Of a DNA stretch of 64,000 bases, positions 39,701 to 54,700 are shown piece after piece. Position 1 is the stretch's first letter. The number at the start of each line of letters is the position of its first letter. The stretch comes from Siphonodentalium dalli (lineage: Eukaryota > Mollusca > Scaphopoda > Gadilida > Siphonodentaliidae): assembly GCA_032622095.1 (NCBI GenBank), contig CP136063.1, forward strand, positions 93,907,980 through 93,971,979. Reading direction: 5' to 3'. The position numbers and the translations under genes are program-made. The notes under the pieces are model-generated. The model ran no database searches and was not told the origin of the DNA. It was given only the letters and a program-made list of their open reading frames with translations.

Positions 39701-42700
39701 AAAAGCTGAAGAAAATCGACCGTACCACTCCATAGCAAACATCGTCTGAAAAACGCTCAATTGTAAATATTTACTACTCGTTTCGGGACACATCTATCGG
39801 CGATAAACTAACGAAAACGATTTCGCCACCGAGAGTCACTGCATTTAATTACTATATAAGAATGACAGTGTTTGTTGTCCATTTGGATATAATATTTCTA
39901 AAAATTACTACTTTGAACAAGATTATTCTTCATCTCTATTTGATCACCCTACTGGGGTGTTTCACATCACTTTAAACACAGCAGAATTATGGGTAACTTT
40001 TCAGGATTTAGTCGGAAATATGACAAGCCATATTTCCGACTAAATCCTGAAAAGTTATCCATAATTCTGCTGTGTTTAAGGAGTCGATTACTTAGGGCAT
40101 TACTGTACCATCAAGGAGCACTTCGGTTCATAATTACACTCATAAGGGCATTCACTCAGAGGAACTTGAATGAAGAACATTGACATGACATGTGCAGACC
40201 CCCACCTTGTCTCATTGTGAGCAATTTATAAGGTTAGATTGAGATGGAGAGAACAGTTTGAAAATTGGTCTCCAATTACTCTTTAATTTGCCAATTAAAT
40301 GTAAATATAAGGAACAGTTTATGATTTCTTCATGTTCCACTGAATATGGATACAAGTTGGTCTGGAATTTTACTTTGTGAAATAATTTCCTTGAATCACG
40401 TTGTAAATTAATGAGCATTCAATTGCATCTCTACAACTTCTTTCACTACACAAATTTTAATATCACATTTTGAGTCCATGTCAACATTGTTACTTACCAC
40501 ATCCGAGAACAGTTGGTTCTTGCCATCAAAATATACGAACATTATACTGTGTTTCCCTGGCAATTCTGGGCATTTTTTGTCTCTAAAAGATAGAATAAAA
40601 ATATATAAAACCTTCTAATTCAGGCACAATGATAATTAATTTCTGAGAAAATTGAACTGGGTTTTACATGGGTATTGCATTCTACTATGGGACAACTTTA
40701 TAAATATCTTATTCTAATAATAGATAATTAGATGATAATAGTTATTAGGCCAAAAAAATATATACCTGTGTTTCTGGTAATGGTAACATACAAGAAAAAA
40801 ATAGAGGTGGGCGAATGGCTTTTCATTTTATTTTATTTTTTCATTTTATTTTTAACTCAAAATAGATATGAATACCACCCCCCCCCCCCCCCGCTCCAAG
40901 AATTCTTCTCGTTGTTTGTAATGTACTATAAAATAATAAAACTAAGTACATAATATTAGAATATACATGTAGTGTAATTTTTTGTTTTATTGAATAAAAC
41001 ATGAAAAAATTTATTTGATTCAGATGTGACCGATGTGTCCATTTTTTCGGAAATGAATCAGTTTACAAGGAAAATAAAATCGGATGCGTAATAATTTTGC
41101 AAAATCAATAAAATGAAAACGGTCAGGGTGCCGGAATAGGGGCGGGCGGGTCACCAGAAATACAAGTCTTTTTTATTTTGGCCTTATTGGACTATTTTTT
41201 ATAATTTTTCAAATGGGAAAACAGCTGATTGAAAACAGCTGATTTCACATGGATAATTAAAAGCCCCCCCCCCCCCCCCCATTACAACAGTACAAATAAC
41301 CTTTCAGTTTTTACCAACTACACAATTTGTTCTATTTCGCCGATTTGTTAATTGTTGTAAAACATCTCTGGACAATTTCATCAGTTTGATTCGTCCCAGA
41401 AATCATATATCTTTGGATAGTTGTAGTTCTGTGATAATACAGTCAATTTCAGTTAATTGCATATCGTTTAAATGCATATTTCGGCTATCTGCATAAAATA
41501 TGCATGCACCAAACCATTTTCTCATAAAAAGACTATTTTTTAATCGTTTATTTGCATAAGGGTCGGACTCTATTCCGTTTTTATGCATACGAAAATTGGC
41601 AAAAATGTTGATGAGAAGGGGTAAAAAGTCACCTGATGGTGTCGAAATTATAGCAATTTGTAAAATTATTTACCTTGAAAAACGTTTTTTATGGGAAAAC
41701 TTAATGCAAAGTTGTTGAAGATGACCATCGCGAGAGCGAAGACGGCAATTTTCAATTTCATAACACACGTGGTTTTCTATCTCTTCTCAGTAACATGCTT
41801 CTGTTGGCACACATTTCCTGTATGTTTACATATTTATTTGTGAATTGTATGATTTATTAAAATTTGAATATCTATTTGGTTGTTTGTTGAGTTTGTAAAC
41901 ACCTGAAGATCCAGTTGCAATTCTGAGAATTGAATGTGAAAGGAAGATTCCCGGGAATTCCCCCAACAAGGAAGTGAACTAAACCGAAACCGAAAGTGCT
42001 TTTCTATTTCTTCTAACATGCTTCTGTTCCCAAACATTTCCTGTATGTTTCCTTATTTCTGTGTGAATTATATGAATTATTAAAGCTTGTATATTTGTTT
42101 TGTGTAAAAATAAAAACGATTGTAAACACTTGCAGTTAGAATTCCTATTGTATGTGAAAGGACGCTTCCGCGAATTCTATCAATAAAGTGTCAAGGTCGC
42201 CGACACAAAAAGAAGGCCAACACAGTGATCTCTTTGTTTCTGAGCCGACAATAATTTAATGAATAGAAACATGTTTACATAGTGATGGCTTATCATTCAC
42301 TGAACAGCTGGTTGACATCACTGTTTCCCCAAGTTAGACACAAAGACTAAAACAACACTGTCTTTGTTTCTCATCCCGACACACATGGTGTCGTGTTTTT
42401 ACAATGATTTCAACTCATTAGTGTAACAATGGTTCACTATGATTTATTGTCGAGTTTTATCAAAACATTTCTCAGTATAAAGGCTATTGGTTATCAGTGT
42501 ACAGCATATCATTCATCATGTCTTCAAAACGAAAACGCAACGACCTTTCCTTAGCTGACAAGTACGAAGTGATTAAGCTTTTAGAGCTGGATTCCGTAAA
42601 TGTGATTTATTAATGTTGTTGTTGTTGTAATTGTTGTTTTTGCTGTTTTTATCATGTTCGTTTAAATTAAAATAAAGTATTAACCACAATTGCGTACTCA

Positions 42701-45700
42701 ATACATATCCATTCTGTAATGGAAATAACAAGGAATGTGTTTGGTCTGGCCTCCCATACATATCCATTCTGTAATGGAAATAACAAGGAATGTGTTTGGT
42801 CTGGCCTCCCATCCATATTTATCTATAAAATTATGGGATGGGAAATTAAAAACAACACGTTCACAAAATGTTTTTTTTTCTTAATGTTTTTTTGTGTGTG
42901 ATAATGATGGTATGTAATCATTTTATACATGTAACAACAAATAAAGATGTTAATGAATCAGTTTATTGACATAATAGTAATTTACAACAAGGTATGAGAT
43001 GAAAATATGATACAGCAATCTAATGATTTCGCTATTTCGCCATTTCGTGGTATAAACAATCTTAAGAACCTCAAATGGGGTGATGGGGTGATTTCGGCTT
43101 TATGCATATTCGGTTATATGCATGGGAAAGGCCATGCACCGACGCTATGCAATAAAGCGGAATTGACTGTAATAGTAATAATATAATGATTGTACATCAG
43201 CTGTTTATTAGTATAGCTACATATATCATTATTAGAGTGCCTCAATTTTACCCAGAGCCTCTATGATGATGCTCTGTTAGGTACAGTAATGCCCTAAATA
43301 TTAAACAGTCAACTGTTTCACCTAAATAATTTTATCTAAGGATTGCAACTAAGTTACGCAGATAATTTCATTTTTTCTACATTCATAACTCACATGAAAT
43401 GAAAATTCTGTGAATTGTGTAATTATATAAAAACTTGTTTGAGTATCAAAACTTTTATTATTAAACATTCCCATTATGATCTGATCTCCTAAATCCAAAC
43501 TGGACTCGGTGGAACCTCTGAGTTTGCACCTTTTTTTCAAACACTGAGATCTAATATTTATATTACATATATTGTGATGAATGTATCCTGACTTACTTGA
43601 AAGTGAAAGTACCTCCGTGGTTCTGAGCACCTGGGTCTGGCATCATTGAAATTGTCTGAAAATAGTAGAAGCTTTTCTGATGCTACACTACAGTATTAAA
43701 ACCTGGGTGCATATTTTGATTCCAATATGAGAATGGACACAATGGTGTCTAACATTCTAATAATCTGTTATTTCCACTTGCGATGTTTAAGAAGAATCAG
43801 ATAACATCTTACAAAAAAAGCAATGAAATATGCTGTGCTTTCGCTGATTGTATCACATATTGACAGTCTTAACTCCCTACTGACTACCATCACACAGGAG
43901 AATGTGGATAAGATCGACATTTTGATAAATAATTGTGTACGCTTAATGAATAACAAATGTAAATATGATCATATAACCCAGTTTCTAATTCAAGAACACA
44001 TCATGACATTCAGATTTAGGATTCAGTTTATATGTGCAGTAATTGTGTTCAAATCTCTCCACAAGGAACACCTGGTTATATCACAGACATGTGTCAGGTG
44101 AGATCGGGAGGAATAACTCGGTCCAACACCACCAGATTCCACCTGAATACCATCGGAGGCAAACCGAGCAATAAGCATAGAAAGTTATGTTTCCAGGAAG
44201 TGTCCATCGCCTTATGGAACAAACTGCCAATGAATATCAGGCGCTGTCGCTCTGTTGAAAGTTTTAAGAAGTTGTTGAAAACATATCTGTTTCGTCAAAG
44301 TTTTCAGTTGCCTAATTGACATCATTCGCACTTATTTTTCCATTCACTAATGTTTAATAGATTCTAGATTTGTGATTTGTTACTTTTTTAGCTGTGTACG
44401 TAGCTGTTATTAAGTAGTATTTTAATTCTCCTTGGCCTCTTTTAAACTGACGTATCTTTTAGTATCATTATTGTGTTATCTCTTTGTTTTAAACCGTATT
44501 TCTATTGTAAAGTGCATTGAAACTAATATACTGTCTAATGCGTTTTTAAATATGAAATCAACGTCGTTTTCGATGTATCTGTCAGCGTATAAAAGTGTCG
44601 GATGCCGAATTACATACTGTATAATTTCGCGAATAAATAAATAATAATTAATAACCTGTTTGTGTATATTATAAGCTCCACTGGTCTTTGTTAAGAGCGC
44701 ATTAATCACTATTGTAACACAGCTATCCAAGTTGTCAAGTTTATTGCTTCAATCGGATTATCATCAGACATCACTGTCGATTCACTGATCATACCGTCGA
44801 TGATGGTTTTCAATAATAAACACTTTAGAAACAAAATTAAAAGCTTTTACAACTAGATTAGCCCATATTGATTATTTTAACGGACACACACATTACAGCA
44901 GTGACCAAAAGCCATTTTCAAAAATTTCAAATTTGTAATAACAATTAATTTCTTAAAGGAATTAGTCTGTCAAAAAAAAAAAAAAATTATCGTCATAATA
45001 CTAATAATATATGTCTAACAGACCCATTTCGCCAAGAAAATTCAAAATCGAGCAGATAGTATTTTTATTATTATGATATTAAAAAAATCGCGGAAATATC
45101 CGAAGTCAGTCACGTGAATGCGATCACATGACCACAACGCGGTCACATGACCGATCATCTGCATCAACGCTTACCGATGACAGCGGTGGGTGGAGCTTGA
45201 AATAATTCCGCCAATCGCGTAACGAGTTGATAAATTACGCTGGTTAATTACCTAAGCCTTTACGATAAATAGCGATTACGGAATAAAACTGTTTGAATGT
45301 GCTGAATTATGAACTGGATTTGCTAGAATGATGGATTATATAACGAATAATGATGGCTAAAATGCACTTTGAGGCGATAAAAGTTGTTTGAAATGAGATT
45401 AATTTATGCAGAAATGCAATGAGCGAGCGGAATATCGTGCGAAACAAATTTAACTGTTTCTGAAAGAATACAAGTTAGGCCATATGCCGGTACTTCATTC
45501 TTCGTTGTACGGTACCAATTTCGGAGGATAGTTTACACACTAGTGTCATCCCGTTGTGCGCTATATGCGTACAATTTTAAATACAAATGGGGTGCGATTA
45601 AAAAGGTGGTGGTTATTGTACTAGTACATGTATCATGATGGCTTATATTCGTCATAATGATGTTCCTGTCGGTTTCTTCACACGAAACATTTTGTGTGGA

Positions 45701-48700
45701 GAAGTGCACGACTGTGAACAGCTTGCTAAAATCCTTCCAGTCAAGATCGATAAGTGAGTAAACAAAATAATTCACTCTTCAGTTTGTGTTTGTTGTTCGT
45801 TTTATTTTACGTTTTGATGGCACATATTGACTTTCTAGAGAGGATTTTTTTGAATTGTTAGCATAGCAAAACTCCAATGATTGCCTCTAATAAAGAGCGT
45901 CCATGTTTTCGTCACGGTGTAGACAATAAAGAGCGTTCTCAATTATGAACGTGCTTTATTTCTATATGTCATGGGTGATTTTGTACATGGTATTGTGACA
46001 ATTAAATATAAAGAGCGTCCATGCTTCCGTCTCCCAACAGCGGTAGACAATGAAGAGCGTTCTAAATTACGCACTGTGTTGTCTTTTTGGAGGTACTAAA
46101 TAATGGATGGCTAGTCCGCCCACAACTGAACACACTACATCTACTAGGCATCTTGGAATATGTGGCGATGACAGATACTCGGGATATTTATATCGAAAGT
46201 AAAACAACAAACAAACACAAAACAAAAGCGCCTAAATAGAGTTAACATTATTCAGCCCAGTGTTTATATAAATTTGGGCGCTTCTTATATAAGTATGACC
46301 AGAGAGATAATGTTCTTTCTATTCACTTTGTGGCATTTTAGAGTGCAAACAAGTTCGCGAATGACACTGATGAATAGTCGCTGAGTGATTACAAATCACC
46401 GAGTGAATACGCGAGACAATCAAAGCACTAATACTGACATCTATTCACCAAAAACAGACACGTGCCGGCATGTTATTAATGGCTACAAAAACAACAACCA
46501 TTCTAGGCGCTATTAATTACTGTATTCACAGAATTATTGTCTTCTATTCCAGATAAACGGCCAAAGCGTAACGTAATCTGTACAACACACGCGCACATAC
46601 GACTCCGCATTTTAGTATCGGCTGACTTACGATTACGTCATCGTAGTCTGCATAATAAACTCCGGCTCCGAATCTGTGTTTTTAATTTGCTCCCCACAAG
46701 TACGTCACTCGTAGTTTAGTCACGGAAATCTCCGAATACCGGTGGTGGTATTATTTATTTATTTTACGGGTTATTTATTATGCGATCGGAATGGGACTTG
46801 GATCATTTTAATCACAACAGGGAGGGCTTTCCGATTGCGTTTTGTAGTTTCTAGACCGAATAAATCCTTTAAGATATTAAAATTCATTAAGTAAAAAAAA
46901 ATTAATTTTAAATATAAAGTTTTTTAATAAATAAGTGTTTCTTAAAATTATGATTTTCTTAAGTGTCTCCACTTCTCCCTATTTTGGGCTGAAGTCTCCC
47001 TAAAATCTCCAGAAGGAGAAGTCACTTCTCCCTGTTTTCAAACCCTAGCTTGGGCCCTGCACCCAGATACTTATTTTGAGAAAAAAAACTAAATTTCTCA
47101 GAAAAATAAAACAAATTCCAAACTTCTGTCACAGACATTAATAGATTCTCAAATTGGATGGTGGCCTGTGTATTTACCCTCTATTTACTAAATACCCATT
47201 GATGAGTAGTCCCCTTAGGAAATTATCAGATTAATAAGGTAATAACATTTCCTTCCAATAAATAGGACTCCTTCCGCACTTATATTATCTGTCTGCTTAT
47301 TTTTTTCTGAAATTGCCTCCAGATGAATAATAGACATTCCAACAGTGGGGAATCATGTGGTTCCAAGTTGATGAGTATCATGCATTCAAAATAGAAGAGG
47401 CGATCGCAAATGCGACCAGAAACTAGGAAAAAGGTAATAACTAGGATAATGATATATTCTATAGTATTTTGGCAGCTACGAGCATATGTTATACTGTGTC
47501 TCAAACAAGCTGATACCTCCATTTTGTCCAAATTCAGTTGTTTGTTATAAAATTCTGACCAAAGTTGTCAGTCGAAGGATTCTCCTAGATGTATGGGCTG
47601 GTGTATTCCACGATTCTCCGACTGGCAACTTTTGTCACAATGTTATATAAAACTACTGAGTATTTCCGAACAAATAAGGTATTAACATGTTTAAAAAATA
47701 AAGTAGCATATATTATGTTTTTGTGTGTTTGCACTGGCTTTGTCCATTTTGAATGCGTGGTACTCACCAACTTCGAAAGCCATGTGATTCCCCACAGTGA
47801 TTCCCAATGTATACTTTTATAACTGAGTGGGATAATCGATAGCATAGTATATAAGGGTTAACAGATAACATATATCTCTATGTGATGAGAGAACTCACCT
47901 TGGATGGCGGCCCATGCCCTGAACTGCTTTCCGTCCGCCACAATTTCATTGATAAATTATTTGATTTGGCATTGGTCATAATAGAACTGTCTTCAGCGAT
48001 AACTTTCACAGCAAAATCTAAATGAAATACAAGTTAATAAATAACAATCTGAATAATAATTCACAAGTGTTTAAAATTAAAAGTAATAGCCATTTCGAAG
48101 ACTGACTAATATACAGGAAAATGTAGTTCCCGATGAAACCACACCTATCTGGGTCTAATTGGTGTCATGATGAGTCAAGTGTTGTGTAAGAGAGAATATT
48201 GTGATTTTGCACAGAAAAAGTTATAAAAGATGCACCAAGCATAGTAAGGGAATGAACAATGCAGGGACGAGCCAAGAGGTATTAAATTGGGAGACGTCAC
48301 TCTCCCCTACTTGTTTATAAGGGAGAAGTGGACAATCAACAGGGAGAGGTCATAAAGGCTTAACCATTTGGCGAGTAAAATGACACATATGTCGCTGTAC
48401 GGTTCGCGAGTGGAATGACATATATGTCGTTTCAGGAAGTGTCATTTTTATGTAGACATAACTTCAATTGATCATCTGATTTATAAATGATTTGTATAGG
48501 AGATATTTTGATTAATATAATGTCCCAATGTATAAGTGCAATAGATTATGATAGCACACGTAAACAGAAAATACACATAAATTAAAGCAAATTTGTTAAT
48601 AATTATTCCTATGACGTTGATGTTAAACTCACGCATGACGTCATGAAAATGATGTTATAGATACTCTCCAAAGGCTTTAAGAAATATTACGTCCTTATTT

Positions 48701-51700
48701 CACTACATCAAATAGATATTTTATGACCAGGCCACACACCCATTTGAAGAATTCGTAATTACTGTCAAAATATTCAACAACATCGGCTGGGCAATTTTTA
48801 AAAATATGACATCTGAACTATGCAGAAATTTAAACAAACACGACTAAGACGTCTTTGTTAATCCAGAACAAATCACCAATAGACAAAAGAGAATGATTTT
48901 GCCAATGAATGTCACTTTATTTAAGTTATACGAAAGAATGACGTTGTGCGCTTGCAATTTTGATATTAAATTTACTGAATTACCTGCCTTGAGCAAGTTT
49001 ATTCGCTGTCAGCCGCAACAAAATGTTTCAAATCACTTGGAATAATAAAAGGCTGCTTGGCCACATGTCCCCCAAACAAACATGGCTTTTATAGAAACAA
49101 TAAAAATCCAAGTTTAAAAGGGGGAGAACCAGGGCCCAAGCTAGGGTTGGAAAACAGGGAGAAGTGATTTCTCTCTCTGGAGATTTTAGGGAGACTTCAA
49201 CCCAAAATAGGGAGAAGTGGAGAGACTTAAGAAAAACATATTTTAAGAAACACTTATTTATTTTCAAAAAAATTCAGAAGAAATTTATTGTTATTGTAAA
49301 TTTGAAATTTTTGGAATTGGCTTTTTGGTCACTGCTCTAATGTGGGTGTCCATTAAAAGAAACAATAAGGATTAATCAAGTAGTTGTAAAAGCTTTTAAT
49401 TTTGTTTCTAAAGCGTTTATTATTGAATACCAACATTGATGGTATGATCAGTGATGTCTGATGATAATCCGATTAAAGCAATAAACTTTGTTGGATAGCT
49501 GTGTTACAATAGTGATTAATGTGTTCTTAACAAAGACCAGTGGAGCTTATAATATACACAAATAGGTTATTTAAATACCTACATTGTAACCAAGTACATG
49601 CAATTAATTTACAACTGTTGACAGACGTAAAACACATGGGCAGCCGGTTGATTGACAACAATATATCAATTGTATTATTGTAATTTGCAAACACACACAT
49701 TTGACACAAATTAATCCTTTTAAATGAGTTTGGATAGTATTAGTTTCTCATGCAGATCTTTGTTTTAACTAAGAACATTAAACTAAGTACTTTTAATGCA
49801 CATTCAAATCTCTATTTTTAATAGTAAGCAAGCATGTGCTATTGTTTACATAATAAATCTGCAACACCTAAAAGTAAAAAAGTTGGATTGGGAAACGGAG
49901 TCCGACACAAACTACTTTTCTTAAAATTAAAAATTCATGGATATTTTTAGAGTTTAAATGCATAGGCTATACAATTTGCGGTTTCAAAATGACCCGACTG
50001 AACAAAGTAACGGCTAACGTGCAGCCAGTAGCTCATCATAAACTTCGTTGCAAAGCGCAATTTGCCATTTCCAAAAGCACTCAATATGATTAGAATATCT
50101 GGATACAGTACACAATATACAATTTATAATTAAAAATGCCTCGTTAGAACAGTTAAGACTATATATTGTTTTTGCAAAACAAGTAAATTTTCACCAGTAA
50201 AATTACCGTAAATCCCAAGATAGTTTTGTCAAATTTGAAAGGCGACTTCATTTTCGCCTTGCGGACATCCGAGGGCGAAGTTGCCGGCTTGAAGGCGAAA
50301 CTTGCACTGAAGGCGAAAACTTCACCTCAGTCGCCTCCTAGCTTGGGGTCTGGGGAGAACTCTGACAAAATTTATAAGAACTAACCCAGATTTGAATATC
50401 TCTGTATTTTCATGTTTAATCCATATACTATTAACTGTTGCTGAAGTTATCATCCAGAAATAATTAATCAGGGAATTCTAAGGCCACAAGAACATGCTCT
50501 TGTTCGGTCGCATAAGGACTCAAACTACTGGACAGGTTCCAGATTACAGAGGACAGAGGTAATTCTTAGTGAGAATGCACTTGGGCAAATTCAGGATGGA
50601 GCAGTTCATTCAGTGTGGAGAGGGAATCAGTTTATAGAGGGTTCTGGTTCAGAGAGGTTTTACCGTATATTAGCATTTGGTTTCATGAGGGACAACTGAC
50701 CTGGAAGTTTGCCGCCCACAACCCGCGACGTATTCTTCTCATAGTCGATAGTGAATGAAGCTGGCTTGTTGGGATCCAATTGAACATTAATTTTCATCTT
50801 TGGTCCATTTATTAATGACTTCCCAACAAAAGCTTTCGGCTGTATCTCAAAAACGCCACTGAAAAAGAAAAAAAGGATGACAACATCAATACTAATTCCT
50901 ATCCACAAGGAACAATTAAATCAAAATCCTTTAGTATGATTGGTCAAATAGTTAAGAAAAGCAGTAGGTCAAATATCAATATGCTATTGAAAATTGAAGC
51001 CCTTCATATTAGTGTTTGACAATATCAACATCACCAGTCAGCGATCTCGATTCGCAGATTTACAATAGACTTGAGTAAAGAATAAATGTAAAAAAACTGC
51101 CTATTTCTGGACAATATGCCCAGCGGAAAGAAGTAAAAATGAAAGTGTCAATGACACTGTAGCTCAACTTCGAAAGGAAATAATTACATGTGTTACAGTC
51201 AATGGAGTGATAAGGATTGCAGAAAATTAAAATGTCTAAGTAATACTAGAAGAGATATATATAAAATAAAATCCAAGATGGCCGCTGGGAAATTTCCAAT
51301 GAATTTCAAAAACATTTGATAGCTCCCATCTAGTAGATCAATATCAAGATCAATATGAAGTTTGGTGATGATCGGATGAGGGAAGTACACTGCATGGTGT
51401 ACCAAAGGATTTAGTCATGCAAAGAGTAAAATCCAAGATGGCTGCCAGCAGCAATCTGTTATGGCCGAATTACCCCAAAATGACTCGTTCCCATCTACAT
51501 GTCAATATTAACATCCATGACAAATTTCATGATGATCAGATGAACAGTTCGGCCTGTAGCCCGTGCTAATGGATTTAATTTTAAAATCCAAGATGGGTGC
51601 TGATGGCCATGTTTGTTTGCCGAATTACCCCAAAATGACTCTTTTCCCCATCTACATATCAATGTCAACAGCCGGTACGACTTGCAGCCCGTGCCAAAGG

Positions 51701-54700
51701 ATTTAATCACGCAAAGAGTAAAATCCAACATGGCTGCCACTGGCCATGTTTTATGGCCGAAAGTCCCCAAAATGACTTGTTTCCATCTACATGTTAATAT
51801 TGACATCCATGACAAATTTAATGATTATCAGACTAACAGTACGACATGTAGCCCGTGCTAATGGATGTAATTTTGAAATCCAAGATGGCCACTGGTGGAT
51901 TTTTTATTTTGCCGAATGACCCCAAAATTAATCGTTTCCCATCTACATTTCAATGTCAATGTCAACAGCTATGACAAATTTCATAATGATCCGACTAAAG
52001 GTATGTCTTGTAGCCTGTGCTAAAGGAAATTCTTGATGGATCACACATGCATACGCACACACGGATGATCGATACCAAGCCATGGTAATAGCTCAAACTT
52101 GTAAAGTTGAGCTAAAAAGTTAAAGGTTTTTATATTTGGGCTGGACGCTCTTTCGTCAGGAATCTAGTGGTATGCAAGTTCTTCCTTGATGCACACCAGA
52201 TATTTTAATGTTCAAGTTAAACTAATGAGTTAAGGTTTTGTTATGTTGTTACAAATATGGTGATATTTGGTAATAATTAGAGTAAAACATTTCAGTTATA
52301 AAAAGTTTCCTGATTTCGAGTCATATCTCCTGAATTTGAAAGATAAATCTCCCGAAATTGGCACTCCAGATGTAAACATGACTGGTGTTAACTCATTTGG
52401 GAGCTGCGCTGGTGCAGCATTAGAGATCCTGTGCCAGTGCATTCTCTTATATATGTGAGTCTCCCATAGGGAGAAATCATTGGCACAGGGTTTTTGCAAA
52501 ATTTCAGGAAGCTCCAGTCATGGAAGGGTTAACCCATCCACTTCTGAATCATCGACAAGCCTTAAAATACTGTCTGTCATTTGCAGAATGAGGTCCCCAG
52601 AGGGTGAATTTAGTGACGCTACCCCGCACAGAGGCTAGCATCATTAAATTTCATCATCTGTGGACGTCAATCTGCTTAGGCCTCATCTTCTGGGAAGTAT
52701 CTATAGTCTAAATATAACATTGTAGTTTCTTTTTCCCTTCTGTACAGTTTCTGTATCTCCCTAATTTGCAGAAGATAAACTGCAAAATCATGGTGACTAA
52801 TGGGTTAATATCACCAACTTCAACTGGAGAACTTCAATCTGATCCTAGGTCTCCCATAGCAGTTGAGGCCTCACTAGAATGAGGTTCCCAGAGGGTAAAT
52901 TTGGTGACGCTAGTCTGCCGTGTGGGGTAGCATCACTAATTCTCCCTCTGGGAACCTCATTCTGCAAATGAAAGAGACTATTTCAAGTCTTGATCATCGA
53001 TTTGCGTAGATATTCAAATTATAAGTCAGGCTGTTTTTTACCATATTTGCTAAATCTCCTTACAATCAGCAACAATGAGTAAATATCAAGTAACTAGTAA
53101 CGAGTATCCAGGTATCAAAGAGTTAACAGAGATAATGCGAAGTATATATAGCTAGCTATACTGTATAGATGCGTCATCTCACCTTGGTGCATTAACAGAG
53201 AGAATACCAAAGTCAGCGACTCCGTGCCCATTAGATTTCACAGCACCAGGGGCTGGAATCAACTGTAATGAAATGATCATAGAGAAGACATTGTATGTTA
53301 GATAAAACATATAAATTCACACACTCAGTTTAATTACTCTGCCGGTCAAAACCCAATGACCCCAAGTCATTTCTTATATATGTAGTGATCTCAGATTCCG
53401 GACATTGCCGAAATAGGAATCAAGCGCACCGATCGTGTCGTCATATTCCCGATTACCCAGATGAAGACAGCCTTACTACAGACCGAAACGAACCTTCAAG
53501 CTGAACACATCGTCATGTTGAATTACCTCAAGCTATATATTTATTGTGACCATATAAAGATATGTTAACCGTAGTGATTAGTCATTGTTTATCGCTATAT
53601 ATATATCATACAAACAACATTATTATCAAACACAAATCAATGTAAACAAGTGCATTGTGGGATGCCCCAATGCTCAGATTAGAGAAATTAAATATTTGTA
53701 TGGATGGAAAATTTTGGATATCCAAGCTGTGCTATCATCAAAGATAAACAAAATCCGAAGTAGCCCTCAGCTATATGCCCCAAACCTTTATTATTATGTC
53801 AGGGGCATATTAATAAAATTAATCACTTCAGAGTGGTCATATCCCACTGACGATAATCTCAGAATTACCATAGATCTACTCTGTATGCTTATAAGTTTGT
53901 GCTATATTTTTTAATTTCTGCGAGTTGTCTCTTTAAATTCAATCAAACTCAACATTTCGTAAAATTAAAACAGTATCGGATACATCTGCATAATAGCTGT
54001 AAGAAATGTCCTTTTATGAGACAATTTTATGACGTTATACACAGTAACGTAACATCACCACAAGAGGTGGCATCAGAGATGCTGTGTCTCGTTTTCGGTA
54101 GCTTATCGCCGGTGGCTACCGCCAATTGGTGTGCATCAGTATCGGTAGACTAATTAATAGGTAAAATTGGTTAATATTTGTTCAAGTTATCGCGCTAACG
54201 GCCTCAAAATCGCGAAGAATTCACAAATGACTAATTAAGGGCCATAACTCTATCAAATTTTATCGGGCCAGGCTGGTTTTCGAACTCGTCTGAAATATTC
54301 TTGGCAAGTATGTCTATTCCAAATTTTAAACAAATCGGAGGACGTTTGTTGAAGTTATCGCGCTAACGAGCTAATTAATGGGCCAGGCTGGTTTTCGAAC
54401 TCGTCCAGGATATTATTGGAAGACACTTATATACCAAATTTTAGTTGAATCGGATGACGTTTGTTGAAGTTATCGCGCTAACGAGCTCAAAATTCATACA
54501 AAATGACTACTTAAGGACCATATTAAACTCTATCAAATTTTATCGGACCGGGCCGGTTTTCTAACTCGTCCGAGGTATTCTTGGGAGACACCTATATATC
54601 AAAATTTCAATCAAATAGGATGATGTTTGTTAAATTATCGCGCTAACGAGCTGAAAATTTGTGAAAAAATGACTAATTAAGGGCCATAACTCTATCAAAT

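Larger units (their letters stand above)
44652..49567. repeat. Inverted repeat pair, left arm split by about 1.9 kb
   Basis: 49125-49567 (from GGGCCCAAGCTAGGG to TATAATATACACAAATAGG) is the reverse complement of 44652-44965 joined to about 46900-47060. The left arm is therefore interrupted by about 1.9 kb (44965-46900). Confidence 0.7.

Noticed and set aside
53585-54153. Two plus-strand frames of 109 and 84 codons
   Set aside because: AT-rich composition, no domain, no splice context. The second runs into the 161-bp repeat region.
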